Assembly: GCF_004786035.1 (NCBI RefSeq)
Contig: NZ_CP035088.1
Coordinates: forward strand, 5,282,001 to 5,346,000
Length of the DNA stretch: 64,000 nucleotides
Source: Pseudomonas viciae
Lineage (GTDB): Bacteria > Pseudomonadota > Gammaproteobacteria > Pseudomonadales > Pseudomonadaceae
Direction of reading: 5' to 3'
Part shown: in pieces, positions 59,281-64,000 of the stretch
Numbering within the stretch: position 1 is the first letter of the stretch
Layout: every line of letters starts with the position of its first letter
Translations under genes and position numbers: made by a program
The notes under the pieces: generated by a model
Told to the model about the DNA's origin: nothing
Database searches by the model: none
Seen by the model: only the letters and a program-made list of their open reading frames with translations

Positions 59281-60129
59281 TCAGAACACCACGGTCTTGT
59301 TGCCGTGCACCAACACCCGATCTTCCAGGTGATATCGCAAGCCCCGCGCCAACACCATCTTCTCCACGTCGCGACCGAAACGAACCATGTCTTCGATGCT
59401 GTCGCTGTGGCTGACGCGCACCACGTCCTGCTCGATGATCGGGCCGGCGTCGAGCTCTTCGGTCACGTAGTGGCAGGTGGCGCCAATCAGCTTCACGCCG
59501 CGCATCGAGGCCTGGTGGTACGGCTTGGCCCCGACGAACGACGGCAGGAAGCTGTGGTGGATGTTGATGACCTTATGGGCGTATTCGCTGCACAAGGCCG
59601 GCGGCAGGATTTGCATGTAGCGCGCCAGCACCACCACCTCCGCCTCGTGCTGCTTGACCAGCCGCGAGACTTCGGCGAACGCCGGCTGCTTGTCCTGCGG
59701 GTTGACCGGTACGTGGTAGTACGGGATGCCGTGCCACTCCACCATGCTGCGCAAGTCGTCGTGGTTGGAAATCACACAGGCGATGTCGCAATCGAGCTCA
59801 TCGCTGTGCCAGCGGTGCAACAGGTCCGCCAGGCAATGAGACTCACGACTGGCCATCAGCACCACGCGTTTTTTCTGCGCGGTGTCGGTGATGCGCCAGT
59901 CCATCGAGAACTCTTCGGCAATCGGTGCGAACGCCTCACGAAAAGCTTCGATGCCAAAGGGCAGCGAGTCGGCACGAATCTCGTGACGCATGAAAAACCA
60001 GCCGCTGTGATTGTCCGAGTGATGGCTTGCTTCAGTGATCCAGCCGTTATGGGACGCCAGAAAGTTACTGACTTTAGCAACGATGCCGACGCGGTCCGGG
60101 CAAGCAATCACCAGCCGAAAAGTGCGCAT
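59281..60129 (-). CDS. purU: Formyltetrahydrofolate deformylase PurU
   Basis: 282 residues from ATG 60129 (MRTFRLVIACPDRVGIVAKVSNFLASHNG): an N-terminal ACT domain, then a formyltransferase-like domain with the catalytic Asn-His-Asp pattern in VINIHHSFLPSFVGAKPYHQA and TEELDAGPIIEQDVVR. Hydrolyses 10-formyl-THF to formate and THF, balancing one-carbon pools, which complements the glycine-cleavage operon in the window. RBS GGAG 10 bases upstream. Confidence 0.97.
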   Translation of the reverse strand: MRTFRLVIACPDRVGIVAKVSNFLASHNGWITEASHHSDNHSGWFFMRHEIRADSLPFGIEAFREAFAPIAEEFSMDWRITDTAQKKRVVLMASRESHCLADLLHRWHSDELDCDIACVISNHDDLRSMVEWHGIPYYHVPVNPQDKQPAFAEVSRLVKQHEAEVVVLARYMQILPPALCSEYAHKVINIHHSFLPSFVGAKPYHQASMRGVKLIGATCHYVTEELDAGPIIEQDVVRVSHSDSIEDMVRFGRDVEKMVLARGLRYHLEDRVLVHGNKTVVF

Positions 60130-60435
60130 TAGGGGAACTCCAGAACTTCGCAAAGGCGGCCATTCTAGCCATTGCGCAGCAAAACTGCAGTATCGATGAC
60201 GCACCGCGCCCCTCGCGACAACCCCAGGCCGCGAACGGCGTGGCCTGGGGCGGCAAGCTATAATTGCAAACAGATGTGAGACGGCATTGCAGTATTTAAC
60301 TGCAATGCCCATTTTTGTGGCAGTGCACTAATTAATTAAATAAAACACGGCTTAAATGTTTACTTGATGAAACTGTCTGATTACTATTGTCGCACTGTGT
60401 CCTTGTCACCCCGCGTCCTACATAAGGTAGTCCCC
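60130..60435. other. 306-bp purU-mvaT divergent region
   Basis: No gene. Contains a perfect TATAAT at 60259-60264 (no good -35 on the plus strand), the hairpin at 60283-60309, and an AT-rich tract toward mvaT (60325-60365), where its main promoter probably sits. Confidence 0.5.
60283..60309 (+). promoter_or_regulatory. Perfect 11-bp hairpin upstream of mvaT
   Basis: GGCATTGCAGT (60283-60293), loop ATTTA, ACTGCAATGCC (60299-60309), then CATTTTTG. It could be an attenuator-type terminator about 20 bp after a TSS for the TATAAT at 60259, or a dyad operator for autoregulation of mvaT. Nothing in front of it on the plus strand needs terminating. Confidence 0.5.
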
Positions 60436-60813
60436 ATGTCCTTGATCAATGAATACCGCGCCACTGAAGAAGCCATCAAAGAACTGCAAGCCCGTCTGAA
60501 AAACCTGTCCCAAGACGACAAACTGCAAACCGAGCTTGAATTCGAAGGCAAACTGCGCACGCTGATGGGCGAGTACTCCAAGTCCCTGCGCGACATCATT
60601 GCCCTGCTGGATCCAGAAGCCAAGTCGAGCAAAGCCCCTCGTGGCGCGGTAAAAACTACCGGCACCAAGCGCGCTCGCAAAGTTAAGCAATACAAAAACC
60701 CGCACAACGGCGAAGTCATCGAAACCAAAGGTGGCAACCACAAGACCCTGAAAGAGTGGAAAGCCAAGTGGGGCGGTGACGTGGTTGAAGGCTGGGCAAC
60801 CCTGCTGGGTTAA
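60436..60813 (+). CDS. mvaT: H-NS-like xenogeneic silencer MvaT
   Basis: 125 residues from ATG 60436 (MSLINEYRATEEAIKELQARL). N-terminal coiled-coil oligomerisation domain to about residue 60, a basic linker (TGTKRARKVKQYKN), and the C-terminal AT-pincer-type DNA-binding domain (HNGEVIETKGGNHKTLKEWKAKWG). Silences AT-rich acquired DNA such as the lysR region in this window. Followed by a strong terminator. Confidence 0.98.
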   Translation: MSLINEYRATEEAIKELQARLKNLSQDDKLQTELEFEGKLRTLMGEYSKSLRDIIALLDPEAKSSKAPRGAVKTTGTKRARKVKQYKNPHNGEVIETKGGNHKTLKEWKAKWGGDVVEGWATLLG

Positions 60814-60850
60814 GCCTCACCGGTTCGCATCGCTCTTTGCGAACACAATA

Positions 60851-60876
60851 ACGCCAGCGTTTGCTGGCGTTTTTTT
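60851..60876 (+). terminator. Intrinsic terminator of mvaT
   Basis: ACGCCAGC-GTTT-GCTGGCGT with seven Ts. Confidence 0.95.
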
Positions 60877-60905
60877 ATGCCGGTCTTTTATTTCCTGGCA
60901 CGGCC

Positions 60906-62333
60906 TCAAAGGCTTAAGCGTTTACGCAATTGCTGGCTGTAGCCCTGCCATTCAATGAGTACCTCTCGCTGCAATGGCGTAGAGAGGGACATCCACTCTC
61001 TCATTGCCTCATCAAAACTGTTCAAGGTATTAGGCGCTCCCCACTCCGCAGAAGACAGACGTTGTTGACAGAAAAGTCTCCAGCGCCCCTGCTCTTCGGG
61101 ATTCAACGTGTCTGGAAAGTTGCGCGCACGATATCGAAACAATAATTCCGGCAAACGCTCGTCATCGAAAGGCCAGTGTTCTTGCGCCAACTGAGCTGGA
61201 TCCGAAATGCGAACTTGCTCACATAAACGACGATCGCGATCGCCGATGAAGCCTGTGTATAACTGTTGCTCGGGATCCTCACTGGCAGTGAAATCCTCAC
61301 GACCATAAATAGCCTGAAGTTTGTCCTGCCAAACTTTCTGTGCGTCAGTTAGTCGCAACGCCCGCTGCTGATAAGCGTCCATGTCCAGTTGCAGCCGCTG
61401 CTGGTCCTCGGCGCGCAGCACCGACAACGGCGCAATCACCGGGCACTTGTTGATATGAATGAGTTTGAGGGGCACTGGCAATTCCCCTTCAAGCAGCTCT
61501 TCACGGCGGGTATATAAACGCTGGCGCAGAATGTCCGCATCGTGCTCCAGCAAGCCCTGGGGGTCCAGGTGCAAGTCGCAGACAATCAGGGCGTTGCGGT
61601 TTTTCGGGTGCCAGGCCAGTGGCAGGACCACACCGATATAGTTGCGCGCAGCCGAGAAACGCCCGGAAATATGCACCATGGGCTGCAGCAGGCGGATCTG
61701 GTCCATCACCTTCTGTTTGCTGCGCAACTGGAACAGCCAGTCGTAGAGTCGTGGCTGTTTTTGGCGAATCAGCCGGGCCAGGGCGATCGTTGCACGCACA
61801 TCTGACAACGCATCGTGCGCCTGGCCATGGTCGATGCCGTTGGCGGCGGTCAGGCGCTCGAGCTTGAGCGTGACGCGACCCTCCTCTTGCGGCCAGACAA
61901 TGCCGTCGGGGCGCAACGCATAGGCGGCGCGCACCAGGTCGATCAAGTCCCAACGGCTGTTACCGCCCTGCCATTCCCGCGCATAGGGGTCAAAAAAATT
62001 CCGATACAGGCTGTAGCGCGTCATTTCATCGTCGAAGCGCAAGGTGTTGTAGCCGGCGCCACAGGTGCCGGGGGCGGCCAGTTGCGCGTGGACCCGGGTC
62101 ATGAAATCGGCTTCGCTCAAGCCTTTTTCGGCCAGGCATGCCGGGGTGATACCGGTGATCGCACAGGCTGCCGGATGGGGCAGAATGTCATCGCTGGGCT
62201 GGCAGTAGAGATTCACCGGCGCGTCGATTTCATTGAGTTCGAAATCGGTACGGATACCTGCCACCTGCAAGGGCCGATCGCAACGCGGGTTGATACCGGT
62301 GGTTTCGTAGTCGTACCAGAAGATGGAAGTCAC
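60906..62333 (-). CDS. sbcB: Exodeoxyribonuclease I (SbcB)
   Basis: 475 residues from GTG 62333 (VTSIFWYDYETTGINPRCDRPLQ), with AGGA 7 bases upstream; an upstream ATG would add a non-conserved 15-residue leader. DnaQ-like DEDD motifs: YDYETTG, GYNTLRFDDEMTRYSLYRNFFDPY, and NGIDHGQAHDALSDVRATIALA, followed by the SH3-like and C-terminal helical domains (HINKCPVIAPLSVL). Digests ssDNA 3'-5' and works with RecJ in repair. Confidence 0.96.
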   Translation of the reverse strand: MTSIFWYDYETTGINPRCDRPLQVAGIRTDFELNEIDAPVNLYCQPSDDILPHPAACAITGITPACLAEKGLSEADFMTRVHAQLAAPGTCGAGYNTLRFDDEMTRYSLYRNFFDPYAREWQGGNSRWDLIDLVRAAYALRPDGIVWPQEEGRVTLKLERLTAANGIDHGQAHDALSDVRATIALARLIRQKQPRLYDWLFQLRSKQKVMDQIRLLQPMVHISGRFSAARNYIGVVLPLAWHPKNRNALIVCDLHLDPQGLLEHDADILRQRLYTRREELLEGELPVPLKLIHINKCPVIAPLSVLRAEDQQRLQLDMDAYQQRALRLTDAQKVWQDKLQAIYGREDFTASEDPEQQLYTGFIGDRDRRLCEQVRISDPAQLAQEHWPFDDERLPELLFRYRARNFPDTLNPEEQGRWRLFCQQRLSSAEWGAPNTLNSFDEAMREWMSLSTPLQREVLIEWQGYSQQLRKRLSL

Positions 62334-62744
62334 GGGCAGTTCCTGAGCTGAAGACTGGCGAAGTCTAGGCGCTCGCACCTGCCTGCGGCCAGCGCTCCTG
62401 TAACTTTTGAAATCAATCCGGGACCTGGGGCAAGCGCAAGATCCATAAACACCCGAGGACCCAGTCTGGGAGCGAGCTTGCTCACGATGACGCCTGCATA
62501 TTCAACATCGATGCAAACTGACCCACCGCTATCGCGAGCAAGCTCCCACAGGGGGACCTGCGGTGAATGCAGGGTCTGTGGACTCCCGAGAACAAGGCTG
62601 CTGGAGGCTACAGACTGTGCTCGCCCGCTCAATCCCGTTGAATCCATAAAATGACATACACAGTTATATCGTTTGCCCGCGCGAAGGCTGCTAGCATCGA
62701 TGCCGACATTGAACCTTCGAACCGGCCCATCACTCAGGTTGCCC
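62334..62744. other. 411-bp sbcB-RDD divergent region
   Basis: Holds the REP doublet at 62465-62550 and, near 62650-62744, the leader of the RDD gene. No coding region I can support. Confidence 0.5.
62465..62550. repeat. REP doublet (REPIN) between sbcB and RDD gene
   Basis: TCTGGGAGCGAGCTTGCTCA from 62465 and a complement arm ending near 62550 that lacks part of one stem (CAAGCTCCCACA instead of CAAGCTCGCTCCCACA): a slightly decayed doublet in a divergent 5' region. Confidence 0.85.
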
Positions 62745-63470
62745 ATGCTCGAGACACCAGCACTGCAAAGGAACGCGACGCTGCCCGTGCCACTGGACAC
62801 GCGGTATCAGGTTGAGACGCCCGAAGGCATCGACCTGCCACTGCGCCCGGCGGGGTTGATGCCTCGTTCACTGGCCTTTGCCATCGACCTGGGCATACGC
62901 GGGCTGGTGCTGGGCCTGCTCTTTCTCATCCTGGCGTTTTTCGGTGAACTGGGCATGGGCCTGGGTTCCATCCTGCTCTTTATCATCAGTTGGTGGTACA
63001 TGGTGCTGTTCGAGGTGCTGAACCAGGGGCGCTCTCCCGGCAAGCAGATCATGGGGTTGCGCGTGGTGCAGGACGACGGTCGCCCCATCGGCTGGTCCGC
63101 CTCATTGATCCGCAACCTGTTGCGCTTCGTCGACATGCTGCCCTTCGCCTATGCCTTCGGGGCAATCAGTTGCCTGCAACATCCGGCCTTCAAACGCCTG
63201 GGCGACCTCGCGGCCGGCACGCTGGTGGTGTATCGCGAGCAACCGGTCAAGCGCCCCGCATTGCCATTGATACAACCGATACGAGCACCGTTTGCCCTGA
63301 GCCTGAACGAGCAACGCGCGGTACTGAGTTTCGCCGAGCGCCAAGCCCAGCTTTCCCCTGAACGAGTCAACGAACTGGCTGCCATCCTGGCCGCGCCATT
63401 GAAGCTGCAGGCGCCCAACGCCGTGGCCGAACTCAATGGCATTGCCCGCGGTCTGTTGGGGCCGACATGA
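62745..63470 (+). CDS. RDD-family membrane protein of the MoxR-type operon
   Basis: 241 residues from ATG 62745 (MLETPALQRNATLPVPLD); ATG 62700 is also possible. RDD signature RSLAFAIDLGIRGLVLGLLF, membrane segments, NQGRSPGKQIMGLRVVQDDGRPIGWSASLIRNLLRFVDMLPF, and a soluble C-terminal tail (about 85 residues) with helical SLNEQRAVLSFAERQAQLSPERVNELAAILA. The next gene encodes a SpoIIM-like protein, overlapping by ATGA. In pseudomonads these belong to an RDD-SpoIIM-DUF4350-MoxR-DUF58 operon (recalled). Confidence 0.9.
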   Translation: MLETPALQRNATLPVPLDTRYQVETPEGIDLPLRPAGLMPRSLAFAIDLGIRGLVLGLLFLILAFFGELGMGLGSILLFIISWWYMVLFEVLNQGRSPGKQIMGLRVVQDDGRPIGWSASLIRNLLRFVDMLPFAYAFGAISCLQHPAFKRLGDLAAGTLVVYREQPVKRPALPLIQPIRAPFALSLNEQRAVLSFAERQAQLSPERVNELAAILAAPLKLQAPNAVAELNGIARGLLGPT

Positions 63471-64000
63471 AGCAAAGCCTGTTCGAAAGCCGCCACCAAG
63501 GGGAATGGGAAGATTTGTCGCGCCTGCTCGATCAACTGGAGCGCAGCCGCAACGTTTCCCAGAGCAGCGATTTTCCTCCTGCCTATCGACGGCTTTGCCA
63601 CCATCTGGCGCTGGCCCAGGCCCGGGGCTACAGCAGTTTGCTGATCGACACCCTGCAACAACTGGCGCTGCGCGGTCACCAGCAACTCTACCGGGACCGC
63701 AGCCGCCCCTCGGCCAGTCTCTCGGCTTTTATCCTCGCCGGTTTTCCTCGACTGGTCCGCGAACAATGGCGCTTCGTACTGGCCGCCAGCCTGATGTTCC
63801 TGGGCAGCCTGGTGGGCATCGGGCTGTTGGTCTACCTGTTCCCCGAGTTGGTCTACAGCTTGCTGAGCGCCGAAGAAGTCAGCCAGATACGCAGCATGTA
63901 CGACCCGGCCGCCGGGCACCTGGGGCGCTCGATCGAACGAGCCGCCAGCGAGGATTGGGTCATGTTCGGTTACTACATCATGCACAACATCGGCATTGCC
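63467..64000 (+). CDS. SpoIIM-like (DUF95) membrane protein, 3' truncated by window
   Basis: First 178 residues: MKQSLFESRHQGEWEDLSRLLDQLERSRNVSQ, a cytoplasmic helical region with PPAYRRLCHHLALAQARGYS, then a basic stretch and the first membrane segment (WRFVLAASLMFLGSLVGIGLLVYLFPELVYSLL), and FGYYIMHNIGIA at the cut end. Stage II sporulation protein M family; in non-sporeformers it accompanies MoxR ATPases. ATGA overlap with the RDD gene. Confidence 0.9.
   Translation, partial: MKQSLFESRHQGEWEDLSRLLDQLERSRNVSQSSDFPPAYRRLCHHLALAQARGYSSLLIDTLQQLALRGHQQLYRDRSRPSASLSAFILAGFPRLVREQWRFVLAASLMFLGSLVGIGLLVYLFPELVYSLLSAEEVSQIRSMYDPAAGHLGRSIERAASEDWVMFGYYIMHNIGIA

Overview
The window is chromosomal DNA of a Pseudomonas, most likely of the P. 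fluorescens group. The evidence is the MvaT silencer, an OprD-family porin, the ybgC-tolQRAB-pal-cpoB-queE-queC order next to tRNA-Lys, the aspS-yebC-ruvCAB block, GC-rich codon use, and many REP palindromes of the 'GTGGGAGCGGGCTTGCTCGCGA' kind that litter these genomes. Apart from one tRNA-Lys(UUU) I see no other RNA gene, no CRISPR array, no insertion sequence and no prophage.

Layout. 1-7.3 kb: the C-terminal part of a TyrR-type sigma-54 activator (GcsR-like), then gcvH-gcvP-sdaA-gcvT, which converts glycine to CO2, ammonia and methylene-THF and serine to pyruvate. Three TyrR-like 18-bp boxes and a good -24/-12 promoter precede gcvH. The glyA paralogue I would expect between gcvP and sdaA is absent. 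7.3-9.8 kb: a cold-shock protein, an RDD membrane protein and nadA. 9.9-14.1 kb: copABCD copper resistance. 14.4-16.6 kb: two transporters. 16.6-24.6 kb: a tightly overlapping six-gene operon (PF12261 'thermostable hemolysin' acyltransferase-like protein, AMP-ligase, TauD-type oxygenase, an aminotransferase lacking its PLP lysine, an intact class III aminotransferase, amidase) with a divergent LysR regulator. I do not recognise this operon as a described pathway; it is the strongest candidate here for an undescribed small-molecule system. It lies between nadA and tRNA-Lys, a neighbourhood that, as I recall, holds the PQS genes in P. aeruginosa PAO1.

24.7-40.2 kb is core genome: tRNA-Lys, queC/queE, the Tol-Pal envelope machine, Holliday-junction enzymes RuvABC, YebC, AspRS, a zinc-ribbon protein, a ribbon-helix-helix protein, Dps, a membrane-anchored cold-shock-domain protein, SlyX and a HIT protein. 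41-45 kb: an OprD-type porin, MscS channel, YajQ and a PanE-type reductase. 45-50.8 kb: an orphan sensor kinase followed immediately by a PduO-type cobalamin adenosyltransferase, then a Nudix-ThiE fusion, a GST and argJ. 50.9-56 kb: secA, dciA and a HerA-like ATPase. 56-59 kb: a glycosyltransferase, deacetylase and flippase-like trio. 59-64 kb: a small conserved protein, purU, mvaT, sbcB, and the start of an RDD-SpoIIM operon that runs off the end.

Start codons were chosen by ribosome-binding sites, family N-termini and overlaps. Several genes start at GTG (HIT protein, Nudix-ThiE, glycosyltransferase, sbcB). All family assignments come from reading motifs, not from searches.
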